A stretch of DNA of 64,000 nt from Wenyingzhuangia aestuarii (GTDB taxonomy: Bacteria; Bacteroidota; Bacteroidia; Flavobacteriales; Flavobacteriaceae): contig NZ_JAATJG010000016.1 of NCBI RefSeq assembly GCF_011927765.1, positions 38,944 through 102,943 of the forward strand, given 5' to 3'. The first letter of the stretch is position 1; each line of letters starts with the position of its first letter. The notes under the pieces were generated by a model. It did no database searches. It was not told where the DNA came from and was given only the letters and a program-made list of their open reading frames with translations. Of this stretch, positions 55,408 through 64,000 are shown one piece after another. The position numbers were made by a program, and so were the translations under genes.

Positions 55408-56355
55408 ATGTTAGAAACAAAAACAACAGCTACTAACAACAAAAAAGAAAACCTACTTTTAATTGCCATGATTATTAGCATGTGTACCTGGGGAACTAGT
55501 TGGACATGTGCTAAAGTTTTAGGAACGTACACTAGTGCATTAAATTTAAGTTTTTTAAGATTTGTATTAGTACCGCTAACCTTATTGCCTATTACATATT
55601 TTGGGAAAATTCAAAATACAGTACATAAAAAAGGATGGTTTCATGTAATAGGAGCTTCAGTTTTTATTTTACTCTACACTATGTTTTTTTTTAAAGGAGT
55701 ACACACAGGTTTTGCAGGAGCTGGTGGGGTTTTAGTCACAACCATCAATCCTATTTTTGCGTATATTATTGGTTTATTCATCAGTAAAATATTACCAAAA
55801 AAACAAGAATACATTGGGTTAGTTATTGGATTTATTGCCGGAATGACCCTTTTAAAAGTTTGGGACAATGGTCACGAAATTTTAAACACAGGAAATATTT
55901 ACTTTTTACTAGCTGCTTTTGTTTGGGCAGTAATGAGTAAAATTAGTTCTCATGCCAATAAATTTGGAAATGCTATTGGCTTTAGTTTTTGGACTCATAT
56001 AGTAGCTGCCGTTGGTTTGTCTTTCTTTGTCAACTTTAAAGAACTAGTCCAATTGTTTTCTACAGCCGATGCTAAATTCTGGGGAAATATTTTATATTTT
56101 GGAATTGTAAACTCCGCACTTGCAACCACCGTATTTTTATATGTAACAGCTAAAATTGGTGCAGAAAAAGCAAGTACTTATATTTTTATTGTGCCTAGTA
56201 CAGCAGTGCTAACTTCTTGGCTTTTTATTGGAGAAAGTATTCTATGGAATACCGTTGTGGGTGGTGCTTTAGGAATTTTAGCCGTATTTATTATTAACGG
56301 AAAATTTAGTAGAAAAAAACGAATACCATCAACTATTAGAAATATTGTCAGATAA
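55408..56355 (+). CDS. EamA family (DMT) transporter
   Basis: 315 residues with ten membrane helices in two EamA repeats (MIISMCTWGTSWTCAKVLG; ATTVFLYVTAKIGAEKASTYIFIVPSTAVL). Exporter of unknown substrate. It lies 18 bp after the helicase stop codon, so it may be cotranscribed. It is not closely similar to the other EamA protein of the window (31623-32519) by eye. Confidence 0.88.
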   Translation: MLETKTTATNNKKENLLLIAMIISMCTWGTSWTCAKVLGTYTSALNLSFLRFVLVPLTLLPITYFGKIQNTVHKKGWFHVIGASVFILLYTMFFFKGVHTGFAGAGGVLVTTINPIFAYIIGLFISKILPKKQEYIGLVIGFIAGMTLLKVWDNGHEILNTGNIYFLLAAFVWAVMSKISSHANKFGNAIGFSFWTHIVAAVGLSFFVNFKELVQLFSTADAKFWGNILYFGIVNSALATTVFLYVTAKIGAEKASTYIFIVPSTAVLTSWLFIGESILWNTVVGGALGILAVFIINGKFSRKKRIPSTIRNIVR

Positions 56356-56395
56356 AAAAACTCCCAAAATGAAATTCATTTTGGGAGTTTTATAT
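56355..56395. terminator. Bidirectional terminator between convergent EamA and rhlE genes
   Basis: AAACTCCCAAAATGA pairs with TCATTTTGGGAGTTT around a short loop, with A- and T-runs on both sides. Strong in both directions. Confidence 0.92.
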
Positions 56396-56412
56396 TTTAT
56401 AAGAAGTGTTGT

Positions 56413-57723
56413 CTATCTTCTATTTCTACCTCTACCTAACTTAGAAGCTGCACTTTTTTTACTTTGCACCCATTTTGGAGCTTCTCCTGGTTTTGCTTTC
56501 TTTTTAGCCGTTTTAGGCTTTTGTGTTGCTTTTGGAGAATTGGTTCTAGAAGGTCCTTTTTTCATGGCCTTTAACTCTTCTGCTGTTGGAGCTTTAAAAT
56601 CATACCCCGCTAAATCTTGCATCGGTAATTTTAAGCCTAACAACTTTTCTATATCTAGAGCAAATTTAATTTCCTCTCCACAAACTAAAGAAATAGCTTC
56701 TCCACTTGCTCCTGCTCTACCTGTACGACCAATTCTGTGTACATAATCTTCAGGAACGTTTGGCAATTCGTAGTTAATTACGTGGGGTAATAATGGAATA
56801 TCTAATCCACGAGCAGCAATATCTGTAGCCACCAACACTCTTACTGAATTTTTCTTAAATCCATCTAAAGCTTTGGTTCTAGCTGCTTGACTTTTATTTC
56901 CATGAATTGCTGCAGCGGTTACACCACTTTTAGCCAATCTTTCTGCCAATTTATTAGCTCCGTGTTTGGTACGCGTAAAAACTAAAACCTGACTCCAGTT
57001 TCCAGCCTTTATCATTCCAATAATAGCCAAAGGTTTATCTCCTTTATTTACATTGTAAAAAGTTTGTTTTACTCTTTCTGCAGTTGTGTTTTGCGGAGCA
57101 GATTCAACTTCTACTGGGCTTTTCATAAACGTGTTAGCCAATGCTTTAATATCCGCAGAAAATGTTGCTGAGAATAATAAGTTTTGACGTTCATTTGGCA
57201 CTAATGCCAATATTTTTTTAATATCACGTAGAAATCCCATGTCTAACATACGGTCAGCTTCATCTAAAACAAGTACTTCTACTTTAGATAACGATAACGC
57301 ATCTTGACTAATTAAGTCTAATAATCTACCTGGTGTTGCCACTAAAACATCTACCCCTCTTCTTAGCGTAGTAATTTGTGGTTTTGGTTTTACTCCTCCA
57401 AAAATAACAGCAGATTTAATATCTAAAAACTCACTGTACTCTCTTACGTTCTCGTATACCTGTGCAGCCAATTCTCTTGTTGGTGTTAGCACCAAAGCAC
57501 GAATAGGTCTACGTTTCCACTTATTTTGTGTAGATAAACTATGTAAAATAGGCAAGGTAAAACCAGCTGTTTTTCCGGTCCCTGTTTGTGCAGATGCTAG
57601 TACATCTTTACCTTGTAAAACTAATGGTATTGCTTTTTCTTGTATGGTAGAAGGTTCTGTATACCCCTTCTTTTTAATGGCTTTTAAAATAGCCTCGGAT
57701 AATCCTAAAGATTCAAATGTCAT
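56413..57723 (-). CDS. rhlE: DEAD-box RNA helicase, RhlE-like
   Basis: 436 residues. Motifs: [74 protein letters not shown] and [10 protein letters not shown]. The C-terminal tail (about residues 375-436) is strongly basic ([23 protein letters not shown]), as in RhlE-type proteins. RNA remodelling in ribosome assembly or RNA decay. It is transcribed toward the terminator shared with the EamA gene. Confidence 0.92.
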   Translation of the reverse strand: MTFESLGLSEAILKAIKKKGYTEPSTIQEKAIPLVLQGKDVLASAQTGTGKTAGFTLPILHSLSTQNKWKRRPIRALVLTPTRELAAQVYENVREYSEFLDIKSAVIFGGVKPKPQITTLRRGVDVLVATPGRLLDLISQDALSLSKVEVLVLDEADRMLDMGFLRDIKKILALVPNERQNLLFSATFSADIKALANTFMKSPVEVESAPQNTTAERVKQTFYNVNKGDKPLAIIGMIKAGNWSQVLVFTRTKHGANKLAERLAKSGVTAAAIHGNKSQAARTKALDGFKKNSVRVLVATDIAARGLDIPLLPHVINYELPNVPEDYVHRIGRTGRAGASGEAISLVCGEEIKFALDIEKLLGLKLPMQDLAGYDFKAPTAEELKAMKKGPSRTNSPKATQKPKTAKKKAKPGEAPKWVQSKKSAASKLGRGRNRR

Positions 57724-57768
57724 AAATATATTTTAAGAATTGACTTCTCGTCAATTCTGTAGCGGGTG

Positions 57769-57776
57769 CGAAGATA
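57769..57776 (-). promoter_or_regulatory. Near-consensus -7 box of rhlE
   Basis: TATCTTCG on the minus strand, one mismatch to TAnnTTTG, 45 bp before the rhlE ATG. Confidence 0.35.
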
Positions 57777-57898
57777 CGACTTAATAAGCGATATTACACT
57801 TGATTTTTAGTATAGTTTGATAATGAGACAGATAGCTAACTAAAATAGTTCTTAAAAAGTCTATTCTTTTTAATTAGAATGCTTTAGCTTCGTTATAA

Positions 57899-58759
57899 AT
57901 GAAAACAATAGAAACGCATACGGTACCTACACTTCCTTATGGAGTCAGATTGTCTGATTATGCCGTTGGAATTTTTGCATCTATCCCTAGCAAAGCAGGG
58001 ATTAAAAAAGCTATTAAAAAAGGATTAATCACAGTCAATCATCAAAGAGGAGTTTCTGGTCAGTTTATTAATGGAAATGAAATTATTGAGCTTTTGGAAG
58101 ATGAAACGCTCATTAAAAAAAATATTGACCTTGACTTAGAAGTACTTTGGGAAGATGATTATTTAGCCGTTATCTATAAACCTGCTGGATTGTTAGTAAG
58201 CGGAAATAAATCTAAAACAGTAACAAACGCATTACCATACAATTTAAAACCTAGTATTTTAATTGATGCCGTAAAACCACAACCCGTACATAGATTAGAT
58301 TTTGCCACAAGTGGATTGTTGCTTATTGGAAAAACAGCCGATAGTATTAGAGCACTTGGAAAATTGTTTGAAAACAAAACCATTCAGAAAAATTATTTTG
58401 CAATTACTATTGGTAAAATGCAATCAGAAGGCACTATAAACTTTCCGATTGATGAAAAAGAAGCTATTAGTAATTTTAGCATCATAAAATCAGTTCCATC
58501 AGAAAGGTTTGACTTTTTGAATTTAGTAAAACTTGCTCCCGTTACTGGTAGAAGACATCAACTAAGAATTCATTGTGCACAGCTAGGAAATCCTATTTTA
58601 GGAGATGTAGAACATGGAGTAGAAGGAAAAATATTAAAAGGAAAAGGTTTGTATTTACATGCTGCTTCTTTAGAGTTTACTCATCCATACACCAATCAAC
58701 CTTTAACTATAGAAAAAGAATTACCAAAAAAATACCATCATTTATTTTTAAAAAATTGA
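57899..58759 (+). CDS. RluA family pseudouridine synthase
   Basis: 286 residues. An S4-like RNA-binding region (residues about 15-65, VRLSDYAVGIFASIPSKAGIKKAIKKGLITVN) precedes the catalytic domain with the essential Asp in PVHRLDFATSGLLLIGK and the later VTGRRHQLRIHCAQLGNPILGD. It isomerises uridine in rRNA or tRNA; the target site is not readable. A near -7 box (TAGCTTCG, 57885-57892) ends just before the ATG. Confidence 0.92.
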   Translation: MKTIETHTVPTLPYGVRLSDYAVGIFASIPSKAGIKKAIKKGLITVNHQRGVSGQFINGNEIIELLEDETLIKKNIDLDLEVLWEDDYLAVIYKPAGLLVSGNKSKTVTNALPYNLKPSILIDAVKPQPVHRLDFATSGLLLIGKTADSIRALGKLFENKTIQKNYFAITIGKMQSEGTINFPIDEKEAISNFSIIKSVPSERFDFLNLVKLAPVTGRRHQLRIHCAQLGNPILGDVEHGVEGKILKGKGLYLHAASLEFTHPYTNQPLTIEKELPKKYHHLFLKN

Positions 58760-58765
58760 CACAAT

Positions 58766-60304
58766 ATGAACAGTAGAATATTATTTATTTTAATATTAAC
58801 CTGCACCTCTATTTTTGCACAAGAAAGTAAAATTTGGAAACAATTTATAAAAGCAAAACAAAATAAATCTGAACCTATACTCCCCGATTTTTCCTATGCG
58901 GGATATAAATACAGTGAAACAGAAATCCCAACATTACACTATAAAATGTTTGATGTAACTCACTTTGGTGCCATCCCAAATGATTCAATATCTGATAAAA
59001 ATGCAATTGTAAAAGCAATTGAAGCTGCTGAAGAAAACGGAGCAGGAATTATCTACTTTCCCAAAGGAAAATATTTTATCAATACTGCTAAAGATGAGCT
59101 GACTAGTATTTTTATTAATTCTTCTAAAATTATCTTTAGAGGAGAGTCATCAGAAAACAATCTAAGTACCTTGTTTTTTGAAAAAGACTTACCTCCTACC
59201 GATCCTAAAAAGCTTTGGTCTTGCCCACATGCCATCACTACCAAAACAACAACCAAAGACACTTTTATTAGTAAAGTTTCTAAAAATGCACAAAGAGAAA
59301 CCTTTTCTATTGAAATAAAAGATATTAAAAATTTAAAGGTTGGAGATTGGATTGTACTAAAAATGACAGATAATGATCCAAAATTGATTAAACAAGATCT
59401 TGCGGGTTTAGAAGCAGATCCTAGATGGACGAATATTTTAAATAAAGGAGTTCAAGTTATAGAAAGACATCAAATAAAAAAGATAAAAAATAACATTATT
59501 ACCTTTTATGAGCCTATACACTATTCTATAGACAGTAAATATAATTGGGAAATTTATCGTTATTATCCTTTACACCACATAGGGTTTGAAAATTTAAATT
59601 TTCAAGGAAATTGGACCAAAGAATTTGTTCATCATAGATCGGCACAAGATGATGGAGGTTGGAGTATTTTAAAACTGTCTAGCGTTGTAAACTCTTGGGT
59701 AAAAAACTGCAATTTCATCAATATAAGTAACGCTATCGATTTTAGTAAATCTGCAGCTAGCACAGCTATTAATATTACCATTAGTGGAAAAAAAGGACAT
59801 TCATCCGTACACGCAAATGCAGGATCAACAGGTATTTTGTTAGCAAAAATAAACGATTTAGCAGGTATGCATCATACTACAGGAGTGGCAGGAACTGCTA
59901 CTACAGGAACTGTTATTTGGAAATGTAAACATGCTGATAATACTTGTTTTGAAATGCATGCATCACAACCTAGATGTACTTTATTTGATAATGTTGAAGG
60001 TGGATTTTTTGCAGGAAGGGCTGGTGGTGCAATTCAAAACCTACCCAATCATGGTAAATATTTGGTTTTATGGAATTACAAAGAAACAGATTCCAAAGAA
60101 GAAAACTTTAAATTTGTTGCCACAAAATCTTGGTATTGGAGAGTAGTTCCTCCAATTATTGTAGGATTTCATGGAAGTGGTACTACTTTTTTTAAAGCAC
60201 AAACACAATACACAGAAAGTATTGGAACTCCAGTAAAACCAACTTCTTTATTTACAGAACAACTTAAATTTAGATTGGGGTTTATACCTAATTGGATTCC
60301 TTAA
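58766..60304 (+). CDS. Secreted DUF4955 beta-helix protein (polysaccharide lyase-like)
   Basis: 512 residues. A signal peptide (to about residue 18, SIFAQ) precedes a Pectate_lyase_3-like start (FDVTHFGAIPNDSISDKNAIVKAIEAAEENGAGIIYFPKGKYFI, residues about 63-108), then parallel beta-helix coils (IGFENLNFQGNWTKEF, VNSWVKNCNFINISNAIDF) and a DUF4955-like C-terminal part (HASQPRCTLFDNVEGGFF). Histidine-rich segments (HHRSAQDDGG, MHHTTG) could be catalytic. No substrate is known for certain. Starts 7 bp after the pseudouridine synthase gene but is functionally unrelated. Confidence 0.8.
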   Translation: MNSRILFILILTCTSIFAQESKIWKQFIKAKQNKSEPILPDFSYAGYKYSETEIPTLHYKMFDVTHFGAIPNDSISDKNAIVKAIEAAEENGAGIIYFPKGKYFINTAKDELTSIFINSSKIIFRGESSENNLSTLFFEKDLPPTDPKKLWSCPHAITTKTTTKDTFISKVSKNAQRETFSIEIKDIKNLKVGDWIVLKMTDNDPKLIKQDLAGLEADPRWTNILNKGVQVIERHQIKKIKNNIITFYEPIHYSIDSKYNWEIYRYYPLHHIGFENLNFQGNWTKEFVHHRSAQDDGGWSILKLSSVVNSWVKNCNFINISNAIDFSKSAASTAINITISGKKGHSSVHANAGSTGILLAKINDLAGMHHTTGVAGTATTGTVIWKCKHADNTCFEMHASQPRCTLFDNVEGGFFAGRAGGAIQNLPNHGKYLVLWNYKETDSKEENFKFVATKSWYWRVVPPIIVGFHGSGTTFFKAQTQYTESIGTPVKPTSLFTEQLKFRLGFIPNWIP

Positions 60305-60327
60305 ATAAAACAAACATTCTAAAAACA

Positions 60328-60355
60328 CAAAACCCAGCTAAAAGCTGGGTTTTTA
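60328..60355 (+). terminator. Terminator after the DUF4955 gene
   Basis: ACCCAGCT (60332-60339) pairs with AGCTGGGT (60343-60350), loop AAA, then TTTT. Confidence 0.92.
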
Positions 60356-60391
60356 TGTAAAATAAACTTACTAATTGTGTTCTTAAAAAAA

Positions 60392-60486
60392 GGGCAAGCG
60401 ACCTACATCACACCGCTCAACCAAGTACCCTTGCTGCATTCCTGCCCTGGGGGATTCCGAGGGAGCTAGTTGTGCAGGACTTGCCC
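60392..60486 (-). ncRNA. ffs: Bacterial signal recognition particle RNA (4.5S type)
   Basis: On the minus strand the RNA starts GGGCAAGTCCTGCAC and ends GTCGCTTGCCC. The ends pair (CTTGCCC at 60480-60486 with GGGCAAG at 60392-60398) and the centre holds the conserved apical part CAGGGCAGGAATGCAGCAAG (about 60448-60429), with the symmetric internal loop bound by Ffh. The RNA is followed by a run of seven T residues. Length about 95 nt fits the short bacterial SRP RNA. Confidence 0.95.
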
Positions 60487-60491
60487 GTCTG

Positions 60492-60522
60492 CAAATTTAC
60501 AACCTTATTGTAATTCTCACAA
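60492..60522 (-). promoter_or_regulatory. Promoter of the SRP RNA
   Basis: TTG at 60522-60520, 20-nt spacer, TAAATTTG at 60499-60492 on the minus strand, a match to TTG-N17-23-TAnnTTTG. The predicted start coincides with the 5' end of the RNA (about 60486). Confidence 0.8.
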
Positions 60523-60592
60523 CATTTAATCCATCATTTTTTAACATTCAATTCATCTTACTCTAACACTACACTTTAGCATAATAAATACC

Positions 60593-60600
60593 TATATTTG
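60593..60600 (+). promoter_or_regulatory. -7 box of the DUF4199-GT2 pair
   Basis: TATATTTG matches TAnnTTTG; 29 bp before the ATG at 60630. The stretch 60305-60629 is otherwise filled by the terminator and SRP RNA above. Confidence 0.55.
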
Positions 60601-60629
60601 CGCTTAAATTTTAAATAGAAAACATTCAA

Positions 60630-61145
60630 ATGAATTCATTTTTCAGCACAAAACCTGTTTTAAAATTCGGAGCCATCTCTGGACTTTTATTGGTATTAAA
60701 CGAACTGATTTTATATTACTCTACCAACACCAACCCATATATTGGAGAAAGAACATCAGAACTTTCTATCATAGGACTGGTTATTCCCGTAATTATGGTT
60801 GTAATAGCTATTACATTTTTAAAAAAGAATACCAACATTGAAAGTTTTGGTCAAATAATTAAACCAGGATTAATTATTGGTTTTTTAACAGCCTTAATTT
60901 ACATTGCCTACACTTTACTATTTGTGTTTAGCATAGAACCTGATACTTTAAATCAGTTTGATGAAATCAATCGTCAAAGATTAATTGCTAGCGGAAATAT
61001 TACGGATGCTAAAGACATAGCTGATGCTGTACAACTAACTAGAAATGCTTTTATTCCTGGTACTGTTTTATTTAGTATTGCTATCAATTTGTTTATTGGT
61101 TTTCTTACTGCAGTTATAACTGCTATATTTGTCCGAAATAAATAA
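60630..61145 (+). CDS. DUF4199 membrane protein
   Basis: 171 residues with four membrane helices (about 13-33, 45-64, 77-98, 142-166) and a soluble stretch between helices 3 and 4. The plan fits DUF4199 of Bacteroidota (opening KPVLKFGAISGLLLVLNEL). It is followed 7 bp later by a GT2 gene, a common neighbour of this family, suggesting a joint role in membrane glycosylation. Function unknown. Confidence 0.8.
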   Translation: MNSFFSTKPVLKFGAISGLLLVLNELILYYSTNTNPYIGERTSELSIIGLVIPVIMVVIAITFLKKNTNIESFGQIIKPGLIIGFLTALIYIAYTLLFVFSIEPDTLNQFDEINRQRLIASGNITDAKDIADAVQLTRNAFIPGTVLFSIAINLFIGFLTAVITAIFVRNK

Positions 61146-61152
61146 GATTTAT

Positions 61153-62106
61153 ATGCAATTATCTATAGTTATTCCATTATTAAACGAAGCCGATTCATTA
61201 CCTGAATTACACAGATGGATTGTATCTGTAATGGAGCAAAACAACTATAGTTACGAGCTTATTTTTGTAGATGATGGTAGCTCTGATGCTTCTTGGGAAA
61301 TCATTACCTCTTTACAAGCAGTAAATCCAAATGTAAAAGGAATTAAATTCTTAAAAAACTTTGGAAAATCTCAAGGCTTAAATGCGGGGTTTAAAAAAGC
61401 TCAAGGTGATGTAATTATTACCATGGATGCTGATTTACAAGATAGCCCAGAAGAAATACCCGATTTATACAACATGGTTATAGATCATGGTTATGATTTG
61501 GTAAGTGGATGGAAGAAAAAAAGATACGATTCTAAAATTCGTAAAAACATCCCCTCAAAACTTTTTAATTGGGCTGCCAGAAAAACATCAGGAATAGAAC
61601 TAAACGATTTTAATTGTGGTTTAAAAGCTTATCAACAGAAAGTTATAAAATCAATAGATGTAACTGGCGAAATGCACCGTTACATTCCTATACTAGCCAA
61701 AAATGTTGGCTTTAAAAATATTGGTGAAAAACCCGTACAACATCAAGCCAGAAAATATGGCGAAACAAAATTTGGTATAGATCGTTTTACCAATGGATTT
61801 TTAGATTTAATCACCCTATGGTTTTTATCGAAATTTGGAAAAAGACCCATGCATTTATTTGGATTAATGGGTACATTTATGTTTTTAATAGGATTCTTTT
61901 CTACCACTTATATAGGAGTTTCTAAACTAATTACTGTTTTTTATTATCATCAAAAAGCTGGATTAGTAACCAACAACCCCTTGTTTTTTGTTGCTCTAAC
62001 CACTATGATTTTAGGTACACAGTTATTTATAGCAGGATTTATTGGAGAAATGATTTTAAAGAATAAAAAAACAAACAATTTGTATTATATAGAAAAAGAA
62101 ATATAA
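61153..62106 (+). CDS. Family 2 glycosyltransferase with C-terminal membrane helices
   Basis: 317 residues from the ATG at 61153, chosen since the GT2 fold starts at once (QLSIVIPLLNEADSLPEL). UDP/GDP-sugar binding: IFVDDGSSDASWEI and TMDADLQDSPEEIPDL (DAD). Residues about 225-300 hold two membrane helices. The arrangement is like ArnC/DPM-type dolichyl- or undecaprenyl-phosphate sugar transferases (GtrB-like). It would load a sugar on a lipid carrier. An upstream TTG is possible but would overlap the DUF4199 gene. Confidence 0.88.
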   Translation: MQLSIVIPLLNEADSLPELHRWIVSVMEQNNYSYELIFVDDGSSDASWEIITSLQAVNPNVKGIKFLKNFGKSQGLNAGFKKAQGDVIITMDADLQDSPEEIPDLYNMVIDHGYDLVSGWKKKRYDSKIRKNIPSKLFNWAARKTSGIELNDFNCGLKAYQQKVIKSIDVTGEMHRYIPILAKNVGFKNIGEKPVQHQARKYGETKFGIDRFTNGFLDLITLWFLSKFGKRPMHLFGLMGTFMFLIGFFSTTYIGVSKLITVFYYHQKAGLVTNNPLFFVALTTMILGTQLFIAGFIGEMILKNKKTNNLYYIEKEI

Positions 62107-62171
62107 ACTACAATCCATATATTTACAATACCAAAACCAGAATACTAAATTTAATAGAACTCAAACTCACT

Positions 62172-63890
62172 ATGGTAACTACCGAAATTTTAGAAGCATC
62201 TAAACAATGGTTGACATCAACTTTTGACCAAGACACACAAAAAGAAATTCAAGATTTAATTAACAATTCTCCTGAAGAGCTAACAGACAGATTCTACAAA
62301 AACATGGAATTTGGAACTGGAGGTATGCGTGGTGTTATGGGTGCTGGTACTAATCGTATTAATAAATATACATTAGGAAAGGCTACACAAGGACTTTCTA
62401 ACTTTTTACTAGCTAACAACCCTGGTAAAGAACTTAAAACGGTTATTGCTTTTGATTGTAGACACAATAGTAAAGAGTTTGCTAAAGTTGTAGCAGATGT
62501 ATTTACAGCTAACGGAATTAAAGTTTTTTTGTTTGATGATTTAAGAACTACTCCAGAATTATCTTTTGCCGTTCGTCATTTAGGATGTGATGCAGGTATT
62601 GTATTAACAGCATCTCACAATCCGCCAGAATATAACGGATACAAGGTATATGGTGCTGATGGTTGCCAGGTAACTCCTCCAAACGATGGGTTAATTATTA
62701 ACGAAGTAAACAACGTGTCTTTTGATAAGATTAAGTTTGATGCAAACGACAGTTTGTTAACTTATATAGGTGCTGAAATAGATGAAGCTTTTAACGAAGT
62801 ATCTGTAGCACACGGAACTTTTGGAGATGTAAACAGAGGAGCTGTTAAAGTTGTGTTTACAGCTTTACACGGAACTTCAATTATGTCTGTTCCTCAAGTA
62901 CTAAACAAAGCTGGTTTTAGCGATGTTCATTTGGTAGAAGAGCAATCTAAACCTAATGGAGATTTTCCAACCGTAGCCTCTCCTAACCCAGAAGAACCAG
63001 AAGCTTTAGCAATGGCTACTGCTTTGGCTGATAAAATTGGAGCAGAAATTTTAATGGGATGTGATCCTGATAGTGACCGTTTAGGAATTGCTGTTAGAGA
63101 TTTAGATGGAAACATGAAATTGTTAAACGGAAATCAAACCATGATTTTAATGACTGATTTCTTAATTAAACAAAAGAAAGCAGCAGGAAAATTAAACGGA
63201 AACCAATTTACAGCAACAACTATTGTATCTTCTGAAATGGTAAAAGTTTTAGCAGATCATTATGGAGTAGAAACCGTAATTACTTTAACAGGATTTAAGT
63301 GGATTGGTAAAGCAATTGCCGACAACCCTACTAAAGATTTTGTAGGTGGTGGTGAAGAAAGTTTTGGTTACATGATTAGTGACTTTGTTCGTGATAAAGA
63401 TGCTGTTACCTCTTGTTTATTAGCTTGTGAAATGGTTGCACATGCAAAAGCAAACGGAACAACTTTGTACCAACAATTATTAGACATTTACAAAGAACAC
63501 GGATTCTACAAAGAGTCTTTAATTTCTATCACTAAAAAAGGGATGGATGGTGCTGCTCAAATTCAACAAATGATTTCAGATTTTAGAGCAAATCCTCCTA
63601 AAGAAATCGTAGGTTCTAAAGTTAAATTTGTTTGCGATTATGAATCATCAATTCAAAAAAACTTACTTACTGGAGAAGAAACTAGTATTAATGTACCTAA
63701 ATCTAATGTATTAATTTATCATACAGAAGACGGTACTAAACTATGTGTAAGACCTAGTGGTACAGAACCAAAAATTAAATTTTACTTTGGAGTTAAAGGA
63801 GAATTAAACAATCCTAAAGAAGCTAAACAAGTAGAAGCTAAACTTGATGAAAAAATTCAAAACATTATAGAAACATTAAACCTTAAATAA
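62172..63890 (+). CDS. Phosphohexomutase (phosphoglucomutase/phosphomannomutase)
   Basis: 572 residues. All family motifs: FGTGGMRGVMGAGTNRIN, the phosphoserine site TASHNPPEYNGYKVYG, metal-binding CDPDSDRLGIAV, sugar loop GGGEESFGYM and phosphate loop RPSGTEPKIKFYFG. The length and N-terminal arrangement are those of the PGM2-like bacterial phospho-sugar mutase. Glucose-1-phosphate/glucose-6-phosphate interconversion is most likely, mannose possible. It follows the GT2 gene by 65 bp. Confidence 0.93.
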   Translation: MVTTEILEASKQWLTSTFDQDTQKEIQDLINNSPEELTDRFYKNMEFGTGGMRGVMGAGTNRINKYTLGKATQGLSNFLLANNPGKELKTVIAFDCRHNSKEFAKVVADVFTANGIKVFLFDDLRTTPELSFAVRHLGCDAGIVLTASHNPPEYNGYKVYGADGCQVTPPNDGLIINEVNNVSFDKIKFDANDSLLTYIGAEIDEAFNEVSVAHGTFGDVNRGAVKVVFTALHGTSIMSVPQVLNKAGFSDVHLVEEQSKPNGDFPTVASPNPEEPEALAMATALADKIGAEILMGCDPDSDRLGIAVRDLDGNMKLLNGNQTMILMTDFLIKQKKAAGKLNGNQFTATTIVSSEMVKVLADHYGVETVITLTGFKWIGKAIADNPTKDFVGGGEESFGYMISDFVRDKDAVTSCLLACEMVAHAKANGTTLYQQLLDIYKEHGFYKESLISITKKGMDGAAQIQQMISDFRANPPKEIVGSKVKFVCDYESSIQKNLLTGEETSINVPKSNVLIYHTEDGTKLCVRPSGTEPKIKFYFGVKGELNNPKEAKQVEAKLDEKIQNIIETLNLK

Positions 63891-63956
63891 GGTTTATCAA
63901 TTATAACAAAAAAAGGTACTGTTTTAAAATCCAAGTAAAAACTGAAAAAAAACATT

Positions 63957-63964
63957 TATTTTTG
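63957..63964 (+). promoter_or_regulatory. -7 box at the right edge
   Basis: TATTTTTG matches TAnnTTTG. It probably drives a gene beyond the window. Nothing else is seen in 63891-64000. Confidence 0.35.
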
Positions 63965-64000
63965 ACCATCTAAGGAAGAGTAACCTCTGGTTCTTTATCC

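Noticed and set aside
56345..56746. 133-residue plus-strand frame over the rhlE 3' end
   Set aside because: It spans the shared terminator and is antisense to the basic tail and helicase region of rhlE.

Overview
The window is AT-rich chromosomal DNA from a member of the Bacteroidota, most probably a marine Flavobacteriaceae. Several features point there: a T9SS C-terminal sorting domain, a RemB-type gliding protein, menaquinone genes (menA, menC), SPOR-repeat amidases, DUF4199/DUF4955/DUF5060 proteins, -7 boxes of the TAnnTTTG type, few visible Shine-Dalgarno sites, and sulfatases next to uronate catabolism. The genus cannot be fixed from sequence alone. No phage, insertion sequence, CRISPR array, defence island or tRNA was seen. 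Most of the window is housekeeping.

Region by region: 1-2192 holds the 3'-truncated remB-like gene, translationally coupled to a hexapeptide acetyltransferase. 2250-5769 is the menaquinone block (menA, SRPBCC protein, menC, CPBP protease). 5837-10386 is a run of two Fe-S proteins resembling a split ETF:menaquinone oxidoreductase, an MCE/MlaD protein and a cell-wall amidase. Facing away from it are lptD, then convergent cdaA and a small membrane protein (10472-14501). 14563-22762 is a B12 salvage region. Its leftward arm has a BtuG-like lipoprotein and a BtuB receptor behind a cobalamin riboswitch, plus a BtuF-like protein. Its rightward arm is cobU-cobT-cobS-cobC-btuF. 22865-32519 carries a DUF5060 glycosidase-like protein, an MBOAT/SGNH acylation pair directly behind parE-parC, and a DMT exporter.

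32798-47096 is the carbohydrate part: a T9SS cargo protein and a sulfatase, then (after DUF1569, ychF and DUF2721) a tight leftward operon of sulfatase, uxaC, the TRAP transporter dctPQM and a GH2 glycosidase. A LacI-type regulator with a TTG start diverges from that operon, and a 20-bp near-palindrome lies between them. Together these suggest uptake and isomerisation of a hexuronate released from a sulfated polysaccharide, probably of marine origin. 47175-63890 is mixed housekeeping: long-type DapD, a tandem pair of unrecognised lipoproteins, Dus, a J-domain/KTSC protein, an FAD oxidoreductase, a ZIP transporter, two DEAD-box helicases, an EamA transporter, RluA, a DUF4955 beta-helix protein, the SRP RNA, DUF4199, a GT2 glycosyltransferase and a phosphohexomutase.

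No clear undescribed multi-gene system was found. The best leads are the promoter-proximal terminator-like hairpins in front of menA and menC, the split EMO-like pair, the cytoplasmic BtuF-like protein beside the B12 riboswitch, the LacI operator of the uronate operon, the lipoprotein pair at 48427-49781, and the overlapping divergent lptD/amidase promoters.
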